Assembly: GCF_007830435.1 (NCBI RefSeq)
Contig: NZ_VLLC01000020.1
Coordinates: forward strand, 1-64,000
Direction of reading: 5' to 3'
Source of the DNA: Desulfobotulus alkaliphilus
Lineage (GTDB): Bacteria > Desulfobacterota > Desulfobacteria > Desulfobacterales > ASO4-4
Length of the DNA stretch: 64,000 nt
A program made the position numbers and the translations under genes. Positions 36,379 through 45,510 of the stretch are shown in pieces. Below the pieces are notes generated by a model. That model was not told where the DNA came from and ran no database searches. It saw nothing but the letters and a program-made list of their open reading frames with translations. Within the stretch, counting starts at the first letter, position 1, and each line of letters begins with the position of its first letter.

Positions 36379-36804
36379 TCAAATTTTTTTTTTACGCAGA
36401 CCCATAATTTTCAATCTGCGCCTCTGCTGAAATTCATAGCGCTGGGCCGCCAGCACAAAACGGTGCAGGATTTCCTCCTCCTTTTCCATGATATCCGGAA
36501 AGGAACAGTGACACTGCCCGTCGGAAGTTCGCCCCAGCACCTCTGCCATGGGCATCAGATCAAGGGGAACTTCGGGCGTATGGCTGATCATATGAACAAT
36601 GAAACGGTCTCCCGGCCTTAAATCCGGATGGTTAAAGCTGCACCCGCCCGCACTGATATCCGATGCCAGACGGTTCTCTGCCTCTCCCCCCACCCGGACA
36701 TACACCCGTACACTGTCTTGCGGCGCATACCGGAAACTCCGCCTCCTGTCCTTCAGGGCCTTGTCCAGCCATGAAAAAAAATTATTTTTGTTTTTCGAGA
36801 ACAA
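36379..36804 (-). CDS. PilZ-domain c-di-GMP receptor behind motB
   Basis: The protein of about 141 residues carries both c-di-GMP contacts of PilZ: RRRSFR (RxxxR) near residue 22 and DISAGG (D/NxSxxG) near residue 50. The most convincing start is a TTG at 36804, because GGAGGG lies six bases before it, inside the last codons of motB. A GTG at 36828 has no ribosome site. Either way the gene overlaps the motB end, so it is translated with the stator genes. PilZ proteins such as YcgR slow the flagellar motor when c-di-GMP rises, and a motor-brake role is inferred. The C-terminus is basic (RRRLKIMGLRKKK). Confidence 0.8.
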   Translation of the reverse strand: MFSKNKNNFFSWLDKALKDRRRSFRYAPQDSVRVYVRVGGEAENRLASDISAGGCSFNHPDLRPGDRFIVHMISHTPEVPLDLMPMAEVLGRTSDGQCHCSFPDIMEKEEEILHRFVLAAQRYEFQQRRRLKIMGLRKKKI

Positions 36805-37507
36805 ACTCCACCCTCCTGTTGATCGCACGGTTCTCGGGAGAATTGTTCGGCCTTAAGGGTAAAAGGGAACCGTATCCCGTTGCGGTGAGCCTGAAGGGAG
36901 AAATCCCCTTGTCTATGAGATATTTCAACACCGTTGTAGCCCTGAAGGCGGACAATTCCCAATTGGAAGGAAAACGTAAGGTAGCAATGGGCACATCATC
37001 GGTATGGCCTCTGATATTGATGTTATATTCGGGATAGGCTTTGAAAATATGCACAATCTGCTCAAGGATGGGGTCTGCCTGGGATGTGAGCTGTTCACTG
37101 CCGGATTCAAAAAGAATGGTACCCCGGATGCGCACAATAATTTTATTATTGAGAATCTGTACGGTAATATGATCCCCCACATTCCTTTCGGCAATGAAGG
37201 CGTTAATATCTTCCACCATGGCTTCTTCTCTGGAGCGGTGACCGAAAATTTCCTCCACGGTCAGCTCCTTCCGGCTCAGCTCCGGCACCTCCATCACTTC
37301 AATGACACCAAGGGTGGTCATGTCCTGACCAAGGCTGATGCGTATGGATTCAAAGGCCTGTTTGAAGCGCTCCATGTTCAGGCTGGAGATGGAGTAAAGA
37401 AGAACAAAAAAAACCAGAAGAAGGGTCACAAGGTCCGCATAGGTAACAATCCAGCCCGGCCCGTCATCTTCATCCATAAAGTCGTCTTTTCCGCGGCTGT
37501 TTTTCAT
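36782..37507 (-). CDS. motB: Flagellar stator protein MotB
   Basis: The 241-residue inner-membrane protein has one N-terminal helix with the proton-carrying Asp in WIVTYADLVTLLLVFFVLLY. An OmpA-like peptidoglycan-binding domain follows, with NINIRGHTDDVPI, NWELSAFRATTVLKYL and NRRVEFVLEK. It anchors the stator to the wall and with MotA drives flagellar rotation. It overlaps motA by four bases, and its 3' end contains the ribosome site for the PilZ gene. Length is slightly short for MotB but complete. Confidence 0.92.
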   Translation of the reverse strand: MKNSRGKDDFMDEDDGPGWIVTYADLVTLLLVFFVLLYSISSLNMERFKQAFESIRISLGQDMTTLGVIEVMEVPELSRKELTVEEIFGHRSREEAMVEDINAFIAERNVGDHITVQILNNKIIVRIRGTILFESGSEQLTSQADPILEQIVHIFKAYPEYNINIRGHTDDVPIATLRFPSNWELSAFRATTVLKYLIDKGISPFRLTATGYGSLLPLRPNNSPENRAINRRVEFVLEKQK

Positions 37508-38286
37508 GCCGCCCCCTGACGCACATCCATTTTTTCCAAGGGAAGACGGTCCCTTAAGGGAATAAAGGATGAAAGTGCTTCATAAATCATCAGGGGATTG
37601 CTCCCCTTCATGACGGCAATGGAGCCTTCCAGCATGATTTCCAGCTGCATGACCTCAGAAATGGTCCTTGTTTTCAGCTTTCCTGCAATGGGCAGAAAAA
37701 TCATGGTGGACAGAAGGGAGCCATAAAAGGTTGTAAGGAGGGCAACGGCCATGGCAGGTCCTATGGCAGAAGGGTCCGCCAGCTTGGACAGCATCTGCAC
37801 AAGACCGATAAGGGTTCCCAGCATGCCAAAGGCAGGGGCATAGGCCCCCATTTTTTTGAATACATCCTGCACGGCAAAATGACGCATTTTCAAAGAATCG
37901 ATTTCCGTTCTTAAGGCTGCCCGGACCTCTTCCTCCTGGGAGCCATCGGCAATGAGACCGCAGGCTTTTTTCAAAAAATCCGAATCCGGTTCCAGATTGG
38001 CCAGTTCCAGAAGTCCCTTTTTACGTCCTACATTACAGATACGGATCATGGTTTCAACGGCTGCATTGGGGTCTTCACGATCCTTTGTAAAAGCAAAGGC
38101 CGCTGCACGGAAAGCGGCAGCCACCTCACGGAAGGTAAAGGTTAAAAGGGTGGCGGCCATGGTTCCTCCCAGAACGATCATCATGCCGGGTACATTGACA
38201 AAGCTGCGGATATCTCCTGCAAGGAAAATGGCACTTATTATCAGGGAGATGCCAGAAAAAATACCAATGAGGGATGCAAAGTCCAT
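37504..38286 (-). CDS. motA: Flagellar stator protein MotA
   Basis: The 260-residue protein has four membrane helices. MotA signatures are VNVPGMMIVLGGTMAATLLTF, the cytoplasmic loop with GRKKGLLELAN, and the pore helices KMGAYAPAFGMLGTLIGLVQML and ALLTTFYGSLLSTMIFLPIAGKL with the conserved Pro and Gly. It forms the ion channel of the stator with MotB. AAGGAG precedes the ATG. It is the first gene of a motA-motB-PilZ unit. Confidence 0.93.
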   Translation of the reverse strand: MDFASLIGIFSGISLIISAIFLAGDIRSFVNVPGMMIVLGGTMAATLLTFTFREVAAAFRAAAFAFTKDREDPNAAVETMIRICNVGRKKGLLELANLEPDSDFLKKACGLIADGSQEEEVRAALRTEIDSLKMRHFAVQDVFKKMGAYAPAFGMLGTLIGLVQMLSKLADPSAIGPAMAVALLTTFYGSLLSTMIFLPIAGKLKTRTISEVMQLEIMLEGSIAVMKGSNPLMIYEALSSFIPLRDRLPLEKMDVRQGAA

Positions 38287-38387
38287 GGGGGACTCCTTAA
38301 TGGATGTTCCGGAAAGCAGGGGTAGGATCGCTGTGGGGCTGCATCATCTGAAAAAAACCCCGATTAAGATAAAGCTCTCTTTCTATC

Positions 38388-38416
38388 TGGGTAGCACAGG
38401 GCCCTTTCAAGGTCAA
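38388..38416 (-). promoter_or_regulatory. Putative promoter of motA-motB-PilZ
   Basis: On the minus strand TTGACC (38416-38411) is followed after 17 bases by TACCCA (38393-38388). The -35 is close to consensus and the -10 is weak. It lies about 100 bases before motA. No sigma-28 pattern was found in the same region. Confidence 0.3.
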
Positions 38417-38474
38417 TAAAGACCCGAAGCTCCAGATACAAGACGACCAGACACCCTTAAAAAAGGCAGATCTT

Positions 38475-38836
38475 CTCCCGTAGTAATTATTCAGCACCGT
38501 TTTTCAAGTACCAGACCTGCAAGACAGATGCACAGGCCCCGGCTATTTGCCCGTGACGCAATCTTATTCGGGAGCTTCTTGCCCTGTGCGGAAGCGGCAA
38601 AAACTCCCCGCCACAGGCAGGATAAGCTTTTTGATTACCATAGCAGGCCTTGGTACGCTGCCTTTGTGGCGGCTCAGACAGTTTGCCGCTTCTTTCGCAC
38701 AGGCCTGCAAAGCTCTGATCCGAAACGATTGCAATGTCACTTGCAAATAGCCAAGGTGCCTTGCAACAGTACGAAGCTGCTGCAACTACAGCATTGGCAG
38801 TTTGGAATAAACTGTGCTGAACAGTTACCTCCCGTA
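38475..38836. mobile_element. MITE-like element, copy B, with 8-bp target duplication
   Basis: The element spans 38483-38828 with ends GTAATTATTCAGCACC and TGTGCTGAACAGTTAC, and lies reversed relative to copies A, C and D. It is flanked by the exact 8-bp repeat CTCCCGTA at 38475-38482 and 38829-38836, which proves movement by transposition. The 5'-GTAA ends and 8-bp duplication fit the IS66 family, so a non-autonomous IS66 derivative is the best guess. No transposase frame is inside. Confidence 0.8.
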
Positions 38837-38995
38837 AAAATATCTCCGTCACCCCACATGGCAGATGCCAGACCATGGAAAGGCTTTCAATCATTTTAAA
38901 AAGATACAAAAAAAGAACGCCCATGAAAAAATTTTCAAGTTTTCCGGTGCCATGAAGATTGACTTGACCGGGTGGAGCTGCTAGTTTTACCGTTT

Positions 38996-40984
38996 ATGGA
39001 ACCAGGAAAAATTGTCAAATATATCGACCAACAGAAAATTATCACCGCCGTTGTCACAGAAAACAAAAAGCAGAGACTCCGGCTTCTCACTGAAACCAAC
39101 CGGGAAGTCAATTTATCGGCCAACCGGCTATCCCATATATCCGAAAGTCAACTGGACCTTGGCATCCCCCGGGATCATCAGGTCCGGACACTCAAGGAAA
39201 CGGCAGAACGCCGCAGACTACTGTCCGCATCCATGGATCTCCATGAGCTATGGGAAGTTGTCCATGAAGAAGCGGACTGGCAGGACACGGAAACCATCGC
39301 CTCCCTCTGCTTTCCCGATGGCAGTGATGCCGATGCCCAGTCTGCCGTTATCCGCACCATGTTCACGGACCGACTCTACTTTAAATTCGGCACCAGCCGT
39401 TTTTTTCCCCACAGCCCCGAACAGGTGGAGCAGCTCAGAAAACAGCAACAGGAAGCGGAACGCCGCCGACGTGTCATCGAAGACGGCATTGTCTGGCTGA
39501 AAAAAAATCTGGACAATCCAGCCCCTGAACTTCCCGATGAACTCCGTCCCGTTGCCGCACTTCTGCAGGACTATATCATTTTCGGGGATGAAGCTTCCGG
39601 CATGGAAACCACCCGCCAGATCCTCTCCGGCATCGGAGGAGACCCCGGAGAAAAACTTTTTTCTCTTTTTGTACGTCTCGGACTCTGGGAGCAGGATGAA
39701 AACCTTCTTTTGAAGAAGTTCGACGTTCCTACGGAGTTCGACACGAAAACCATGGAAGCCGTTTCCCTTCTCAGGGAAAATCCCGTGGATTTTACAAACG
39801 ATCCCAGACGCCGGGATCTCACAGGCCTGCGCCTGATGACCATCGACGGCCCATCCACCCTTGACTATGATGATGCCATCAGCATTGAAGCTTCCGGAGA
39901 TTACCACATTGTGGGCGTTCATATCATTGACGTGGCCCACTTTGTCACCCAGGACAGCCCTCTGGATGTCTGTGCCCTTGAAAGGGGCAGCTCCATTTAT
40001 CTGCCCGATGCCCGTTTCTCCATGCTGCCTCCGGCCATGTCCGAGGATCTCTGCAGCCTCAAAGGCGGAGAGCTGAGGCCTGCCATCAGTGTCCTCATGC
40101 GCATTGCAGACTATGCACGGGTGATCGACTATGAAATTGTGCCCAGTGTCATCCGTGTTGCGGAGCAGCTGACCTACAGTGATGCCAACCGCATGATCGA
40201 AGAAGATACGGATATTGCCAACCTTGACCGCATTGCCAGAAATTTCAGATCCCAGAGAATCATGGCCGGTGCCGTACAGATTTCCCTGCCCGAGGTGAAT
40301 ATCCGTGTGGATGAGGACAGCGGAGAAATACTGATCTCCAAAATCGACAGGGAAAGCTCCAGCCGTATGCTGGTGGCGGAAATGATGATCATGGGTAACG
40401 CCATGATGGCGGATTTTCTGAAAAAAAATGAAATGCCCGCGGTATTCCGGTCCCAGCCGGAACCCAAAAACCGGCTTTACAAAGGAGATGAGGGCAGCCT
40501 GTTTCAGAATCTCATGCAGCGCAGACATTTAAACCGGGTGGTCCTCACCCCCGTACCCGAGCCCCATTCCGGTATCGGCTTTCCCTGCTATGTCACAGCC
40601 ACATCGCCCATCCGCAAGTACTGGGATCTTTCCACCCAGCGCCAGCTCAAGGCCATTCTGGGCATGGAAAAAGCCGCTGGCAAAGATGAAATCCAGAACC
40701 TTTTTGCCCGCCTTGAGCAACCCATGGCCTCCGTAGGCCGGGTGCAGTTTTTCAGAAAAAGATACTGGCTCTTCAAATACCTTGAAGGTCGCATCGGTCA
40801 GCGGGAAAGGGCTCTGGTTCTGGAAGAACGCCGCAACCAGTATCAGGTGCTGCTCATGGATTATATGCTGGAATGGATGCTGCCCGTATCCTCGGGAATC
40901 CAGCTCAAGCCGGAAAGCGAAATCGAGGTGGTGATTCAGCAGGCCAGTGCCAGACGGGATCAGCTTTCCCTGTATCTGGCCTGA
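38996..40984 (+). CDS. RNase II/R-family exoribonuclease (RNB domain)
   Basis: The protein of about 662 residues opens MEPGKIVKYIDQQKI with a small beta domain. The central RNB catalytic domain (about 265-560) has the acidic motif LMTIDGPSTLDYDDAIS with the metal-binding Asp residues. It also has VHIIDVAHFV, SIYLPDARFSMLP, LVAEMMIMGN and the closing YVTATSPIRKYWDL. RNB enzymes degrade RNA from 3' to 5'. No clear C-terminal S1 domain is seen, as in the stand-alone subgroup of this family. A longer GTG start at 38972 is possible; neither start has a strong ribosome site. The next gene follows after 25 bases. Confidence 0.87.
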   Translation: MEPGKIVKYIDQQKIITAVVTENKKQRLRLLTETNREVNLSANRLSHISESQLDLGIPRDHQVRTLKETAERRRLLSASMDLHELWEVVHEEADWQDTETIASLCFPDGSDADAQSAVIRTMFTDRLYFKFGTSRFFPHSPEQVEQLRKQQQEAERRRRVIEDGIVWLKKNLDNPAPELPDELRPVAALLQDYIIFGDEASGMETTRQILSGIGGDPGEKLFSLFVRLGLWEQDENLLLKKFDVPTEFDTKTMEAVSLLRENPVDFTNDPRRRDLTGLRLMTIDGPSTLDYDDAISIEASGDYHIVGVHIIDVAHFVTQDSPLDVCALERGSSIYLPDARFSMLPPAMSEDLCSLKGGELRPAISVLMRIADYARVIDYEIVPSVIRVAEQLTYSDANRMIEEDTDIANLDRIARNFRSQRIMAGAVQISLPEVNIRVDEDSGEILISKIDRESSSRMLVAEMMIMGNAMMADFLKKNEMPAVFRSQPEPKNRLYKGDEGSLFQNLMQRRHLNRVVLTPVPEPHSGIGFPCYVTATSPIRKYWDLSTQRQLKAILGMEKAAGKDEIQNLFARLEQPMASVGRVQFFRKRYWLFKYLEGRIGQRERALVLEERRNQYQVLLMDYMLEWMLPVSSGIQLKPESEIEVVIQQASARRDQLSLYLA

Positions 40985-41009
40985 AAATCTCAGGATACAG
41001 GATGAAACC

Positions 41010-41660
41010 ATGCAAAAAACGGAAAACTGGCGTCATCAGGCAACGGCCTTCCTTGCCCGGTGCCGGGCACAGATGTGGGGCAGGCACAAGGAAAGGCCCT
41101 TAGAGTGGCTTTTCAGAGCTGGTTTTTCCGTATCCTTTGCCCAAGACCACTTTCTGGGCTGGAACTTCCGGCCCATGTACCGCAACGCCGCCCTCTGGCT
41201 GGGACCGGAGCGGGAAGGTGAAAAATACTATCTTCCCGAAGGTCTGCTGCTTCCATGGATTCAGAATGAAACCCTGCTCCGTCTCTCCATCCTTGATCCC
41301 GAAGGTCACCTCCACATCCTTGAAGGCAGCAGCACGGAAGCCATCACCGCCGGTGAAGGCCCGTGCCTCTTCATTACAGGCAATGACGGGGATGCCTTCC
41401 GGCTGATGCAGGAAAGCAAAAAGGGAACGGCCATTATGGCTGCTCCCCTCCTGTTTTCCACAGAACTCCCCGATCTTGATGCCTTTGGCAGGATTCGCCT
41501 TGTTGCTCCGCCTGTCCCTGAAACCATGCAGCTTCTGGAAGATCTCAGGGAAAGGGGCCGCATGGCAGAGCTTTTCCGGATTCCGGAAAAAGGCCTTGTG
41601 GCAGGCCTGCTCTGCGGCGACCTGAGCCCGGCGGATATCACCGCCATGATCCGCTTTTAA
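41010..41660 (+). CDS. Uncharacterised protein with weak primase/Toprim-region resemblance
   Basis: The 216-residue protein is not firmly recognised. WLFRAGFSVSFAQDHFLGWNF, then YYLPEGLLLPWI and LLRLSILDPEGHLHILEGSS, resembles by eye the stretch before the Toprim domain of phage-type DNA primases (LGWN, LPxGLVIP, GSS motifs). A Toprim-like continuation GPCLFITGNDGDAFRLMQ follows, but the expected catalytic Glu is replaced. It has no zinc-binding or helicase part. It lies 25 bases after the RNB gene, so a role in nucleic-acid metabolism is plausible. The ATG at 41010 follows AGGATG. Confidence 0.55.
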   Translation: MQKTENWRHQATAFLARCRAQMWGRHKERPLEWLFRAGFSVSFAQDHFLGWNFRPMYRNAALWLGPEREGEKYYLPEGLLLPWIQNETLLRLSILDPEGHLHILEGSSTEAITAGEGPCLFITGNDGDAFRLMQESKKGTAIMAAPLLFSTELPDLDAFGRIRLVAPPVPETMQLLEDLRERGRMAELFRIPEKGLVAGLLCGDLSPADITAMIRF

Positions 41661-42661
41661 AAAAAGGCAGCAGGCCCCGAAGGAGGCAGAAATTCCACTT
41701 CCACCCGCCGGTTGCTGCGTCTTCCCTCAGGTGTTTCATTGGAGGCAACGGGCCGTGTATCTCCGTAACCTGCGGCTTCCAGCCTGTAGGCTTCTATCCC
41801 CCCCTGCTGCACAAGGTAGTTTCTGACACTTGCCGCCCTTTTTCTGCTTAAATTCATATTGTATGCCGCCTGCCCCGTGGAATCCGTATGACCTCCAAGG
41901 CGGAACCGGGTACCGGCAAGCCGGGAATCCCTGAGGGCTGCGGCCAGACGATCCAGCTCCATCCTTGAAGCAGGCGTCAGTTTGTCGGAATTGACGGCAA
42001 AATGAATGTCAAAGCTTAAGCGTCCTGCTTTATCTCCTGCCTGAACCATGGCCACCAGCAGGCTCGTAAGGGCCTCTACGGAATGTCCTGTCCCCGTAAG
42101 GGGAGCACCCACCAGTACCCTTTCTTCTTCAATGGGTTCTTTCTTTTTCTCCCTCTGCACAAAGTGGATTTCCCGTACCTGATCCATGGGCAGATAATCC
42201 TTCCGCCACCGGCCTTCATAGGCCACATACTTTTCAATGCTCAGCTCAGCCGCAGGGAACTCATCCCCCACATGGCGTACCAGAGCTGCCCTTTCCACCT
42301 CAAAGGGCTCCCCCTTTCTGGGGGTGATCCGCATGGACAGAACACCGTAGGGAGGACCGGGAATACTGATGAATTCAACCCTTGAAAAAATCCTTCGGGC
42401 TTCTTCCACAGGTACAAAGAAACGTTCACCATTTCTGGTGAAACGAAAGGCAGCGATGTTCAGATCCCTGAGACGCCGGGAAGCATCATGGAGGACCATG
42501 CCTTCATCCGTATATTCCGTTGCGGTATCAAAAACCAGAGACCGGACACGGTTGCCATCCCGCAAAACGACAATGGTGTTCAAGGCTTCTGCGAACACCA
42601 GACTGCCCCAGAAAAAGGCCAGACACCCTGCTGCCAGTAACAGAAAATATTTTTTTCTCAT
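41657..42661 (-). CDS. Secreted OmpA-family protein
   Basis: The 334-residue protein has a signal peptide (MRKKYFLLLAAGCLAFFWGSLVFA). A unique N-terminal region (about 28-200) contains beta-rich pairs such as TIVVLRDGNRVRSLVF. The C-terminal OmpA domain has IHFAVNSDKLTPASRMELDRLA, RLGGHTDSTGQAAYNMNLSRKRA and YGDTRPVASNETPEGRRSNRRVEV, so it binds peptidoglycan in the periplasm. The Cys at residue 13 is within the hydrophobic core, not at a convincing lipobox. It is convergent with the preceding gene, with stops overlapping by four bases. Confidence 0.87.
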   Translation of the reverse strand: MRKKYFLLLAAGCLAFFWGSLVFAEALNTIVVLRDGNRVRSLVFDTATEYTDEGMVLHDASRRLRDLNIAAFRFTRNGERFFVPVEEARRIFSRVEFISIPGPPYGVLSMRITPRKGEPFEVERAALVRHVGDEFPAAELSIEKYVAYEGRWRKDYLPMDQVREIHFVQREKKKEPIEEERVLVGAPLTGTGHSVEALTSLLVAMVQAGDKAGRLSFDIHFAVNSDKLTPASRMELDRLAAALRDSRLAGTRFRLGGHTDSTGQAAYNMNLSRKRAASVRNYLVQQGGIEAYRLEAAGYGDTRPVASNETPEGRRSNRRVEVEFLPPSGPAAFF

Positions 42662-42764
42662 CAGATTCCTCCGCTAGCAGGCCATGAAGGCCTCTCTGTT
42701 AAAAGGCTTTTTACCCTTTATCGGCAAAGGAGGCTGAACATTTAATCGAAGGCCGCCTTTTTTT

Positions 42765-43315
42765 GATATTGTTCAGCACAATTTATTTCTGATTACAACT
42801 GTCTTTTAGTCATACGAACCTTAATCATAGAAATTATATGACCAGATTTTACGCATGTTAGCGGGCACCCGTAAAGGGTGCCCCTACACAAAACAGGGCC
42901 GTAAAAACCATTCGTAGGGGCAGGCCTTGCGCCTGCCCGTATTCAAGCTTGCACCATGGATCTGGCAACAACCGGACCAGCAAACTGTGGCTGAGTCAGG
43001 AAGGCTGTAATTTTAACAGCCCCGTACCGTTGCAAGGCACCCTTGCTGTTTGCAAGTGACATTGCAATCGTTTCGGATCAAAGCTTTGCAGGCCTGTGCG
43101 AAAGAAGCGGCAAACTGTCTGAGCCGACACAAAGGCAGCGTGTCTAAGCCTGCTATGGTAATACAAAAGCTTATCCTGCCTGTGGCGGCGAGTTTTTGCC
43201 GCTTCCGCACAGGGCAAAAAGCTTCCGAATAAGATTGCGTCACGGGCAAACAGCTTGGGTGCCTGTGCATTTGACCGACAGCTATGGTCGTTAGAAAATT
43301 GTGCTGAACACTTTC
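42765..43315. mobile_element. MITE-like element, copy C, interrupted by a 157-bp REPIN repeat
   Basis: The inner ends are perfect inverted repeats: GTTCAGCACAATT at left and AATTGTGCTGAAC at right. Outer bases are degenerate (GATATT and CACTTTC). T-runs of seven or eight bases flank both sides and may be the target duplication. The shared hairpin core starts again near 43015. Between left end and core lies the 157-bp repeat 42844-43000. The right end abuts the purB stop codon. Confidence 0.65.
42844..43000. repeat. 157-bp composite repeat with REPIN, copy 1
   Basis: It runs from AGATTTTACGCATGTTAGC to CTGTGGCTGAGTCAGG. Inside is a REPIN: GGGCACCC/GGGTGCCC followed by CTAC at 42863-42887, then GTAG before GGGCAGGC/GCCTGCCC at 42914-42938. 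The same 157 bp occurs in reverse at 47266-47422. Confidence 0.75.
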
Positions 43316-43321
43316 TTTTTT

Positions 43322-44689
43322 TTAAGGATACTCTGCAAAATAATGATCCACCAGAGCAGCAGCCAGCCCTGTATAATCCGCAGGAGTGAGCTTGCGCATC
43401 CCATCCTTTGCCTGCTGGGGCACCTTTTCCAGGGAATCAATCAGGCGGGTAAAATCTTCAAGGCCCGTCTTTCTTCCCCTTGTCAGTTCTTTAAGCTTCT
43501 CATAGGGATTGTCTTCGCCATACACCCGCATTACCGTCTGAATCGGCTCCGCCAGCAGCTCCGGGTTGGCAGCCAGATCCGCCGCCAGCCGTTCCTCATC
43601 CAGAGCCACCTTGCCCAAGCCTTTCAGGGTGTTTCTGCAGCCGATGGACATATAGCCAAAAAGTGCGCCCATATTTCTCAGCACCGTGGAATCCGTCAGA
43701 TCCCGCTGAAAACGACTCTGGAGCAGCTTGAAGGCCATGTGCTCCATCAGGGCCACGGCCAGCCCCAGATTGCCTTCCCCATTCTCAAAATCAATGGGGT
43801 TTACCTTGTGGGGCATGGTAGATGAGCCCACCTCCCCTTCCTTCAGACGCTGACGGAAATACCCAAGACTGATGTAGCCCCACATGTCACGGTCCAGATC
43901 CATGAGCACACCGGCCATGCGCACCATGGTATGGAGAACCTGAGCGATGCTGTGGTTGGGATTGATCTGGGTGGAATACATGACGGGCATCACTCCGAGA
44001 TAATCGGACAAAAATATTTTTGAGGCGGCAATCCAGTCCACTTCAGGAAAAGCCGCCATATGGGCATTGAAGTTGCCCGTGGCGCCGTTCATTTTGGCTC
44101 CGATGGATATACTGGCAAGGCTTTCCATTTCCTGACGGAGACGCCATGCAAAATTCACCATTTCTTTTCCCATGGTGGTGGGTGTGGCGGGCTGACCATG
44201 GGTACGGCTCATCATGGCGGCACTCCGGCCACTTCTGGCAAGGGCTTCCAGGGATTCCAGCACCTCCTGCACCCGTGCCATGATGAAATCCCTGCCCTTC
44301 TGGAGCATCAGCGCATAGGCCGTGTTATTGATGTCATCGGAGGTACAGGCAAAGTGGGTCCATTCCCGGACCTTCTCCAGCCCCAGCGCATCAAGCTTTT
44401 CCTTGATATAATACTCCACCGCCTTGACATCGTGGTTGGTGGTCTTTTCTATGGCTTTTACCTTCAGGGCCTCCTCTGGCCCGAAATCCTTTGCTATGGC
44501 ATCAATGCGGTCCAGATCCTCAGCTGCAATCTCCACCACCTTCAGATGCTCCACAAGAAAACGAAGCCAGCGCAGCTCCACAATCAGCCTGTGGCGGATC
44601 AGCCCGTATTCTGAAAAAATATCCCGAAGATCTTCCGTCAGTCTCCGGTAACGGCCATCCAGCACACTCAACGCACAAATCTGTTCCAT
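43322..44689 (-). CDS. purB: Adenylosuccinate lyase
   Basis: The 455-residue enzyme of the fumarase/aspartase superfamily splits adenylosuccinate to AMP and fumarate, and SAICAR to AICAR, in purine synthesis. Family marks in order are ALSVLDGRYRRLTEDL at the start, EKTTNHDVKAVEYYI, FACTSDDINNTAYAL, SRTHGQPATPTTMGKE with the catalytic His, and the signature GSSTMPHKVNPIDFEN with the catalytic Ser loop. This is the PurB subtype of about 455 residues also found in E. coli. Copy C of the repeat element touches its stop codon. No other purine gene is nearby. Confidence 0.96.
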   Translation of the reverse strand: MEQICALSVLDGRYRRLTEDLRDIFSEYGLIRHRLIVELRWLRFLVEHLKVVEIAAEDLDRIDAIAKDFGPEEALKVKAIEKTTNHDVKAVEYYIKEKLDALGLEKVREWTHFACTSDDINNTAYALMLQKGRDFIMARVQEVLESLEALARSGRSAAMMSRTHGQPATPTTMGKEMVNFAWRLRQEMESLASISIGAKMNGATGNFNAHMAAFPEVDWIAASKIFLSDYLGVMPVMYSTQINPNHSIAQVLHTMVRMAGVLMDLDRDMWGYISLGYFRQRLKEGEVGSSTMPHKVNPIDFENGEGNLGLAVALMEHMAFKLLQSRFQRDLTDSTVLRNMGALFGYMSIGCRNTLKGLGKVALDEERLAADLAANPELLAEPIQTVMRVYGEDNPYEKLKELTRGRKTGLEDFTRLIDSLEKVPQQAKDGMRKLTPADYTGLAAALVDHYFAEYP

Positions 44690-44716
44690 TTCAGTTCCTT
44701 ATCCGTTTTTTTTAAT

Positions 44717-45313
44717 TCAGCAGACATCCGGCAGCAAAAGCGCCTCTGCAATGGTCATTCGCTCAGGTAAATCCATCCCGCTTTCCCTGATGAACATGCC
44801 CTGTACAGCCACAAGCATGCGATTCAAAGGTTCCAGTGCGATGGACATGGGCAGGGCTTTTTCAAGCACACCGGAAAAATTTAAGGGACAGCAATCCAAA
44901 AAAGCCTCTTCTTCCTCCTGAATCAGCAGGGGATACCCATGGGTCCGGCAGATGACAGGCCTTGCTTCATACAAGCCGCAAAGGCCTCCGTGCAAAAGGG
45001 GACAGGGATCTTCCGGACCGGCCTTTTCAGCCCGCATGCGGATTGAAGCCTTCTCCTCCTCACCAAGGACAGCCAGTGCTTTCGCCATGGAAAAGGCCTC
45101 CACGGCAAAAACAGAAATATGCCTGCAACAGGCATCACACCCCTTACGGCAGACCATATGAGACCCAGCCTGCATACGGATTTCTTCCAGCCTCTGATCC
45201 ACCCGCTGTATCAAAGCCCTGTAGTTAAAAAAAAGATCTTCCGGCAAAAGTTCCTCCCGCCTTTCGTTCAGGTACAACAGCCAGCGCAGCAGCATGGGCG
45301 GGCTGTTTGACAT
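44717..45313 (-). CDS. YkgJ-family CxxCxxCC protein
   Basis: The protein of about 198 residues has the metal-chelating cluster CRKGCDACCRHISVFAVEA near residue 55. It then has CPLLHGGLCGLYEARPVICRTHGYPL and a later DCCPLNF. This is the PF03692 pattern of eight conserved Cys thought to bind iron or zinc. The role of the family is not known. The start is uncertain: the ATG at 45313 is chosen over 45430 because the added N-terminus is not family-like, but neither has a strong ribosome site. It lies 27 bases before purB on the same strand. Confidence 0.8.
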   Translation of the reverse strand: MSNSPPMLLRWLLYLNERREELLPEDLFFNYRALIQRVDQRLEEIRMQAGSHMVCRKGCDACCRHISVFAVEAFSMAKALAVLGEEEKASIRMRAEKAGPEDPCPLLHGGLCGLYEARPVICRTHGYPLLIQEEEEAFLDCCPLNFSGVLEKALPMSIALEPLNRMLVAVQGMFIRESGMDLPERMTIAEALLLPDVC

Positions 45314-45510
45314 GCAAAACAGGTTGACAATAGCACAGCAATGGGGCAGCGTGAATATTATCATTAATTTTGGGCATGAAAAACTCCGGGCCTTAACAGA
45401 AAACACCATGGCCAGACTGGCAGATGGCACACAGACTCCCTGATGCCATAAAAAATAAGTTCAGAGGTAACTCACAATTTTCCTTTGACAAATCGAAAAC
45501 TCTCAATCAG

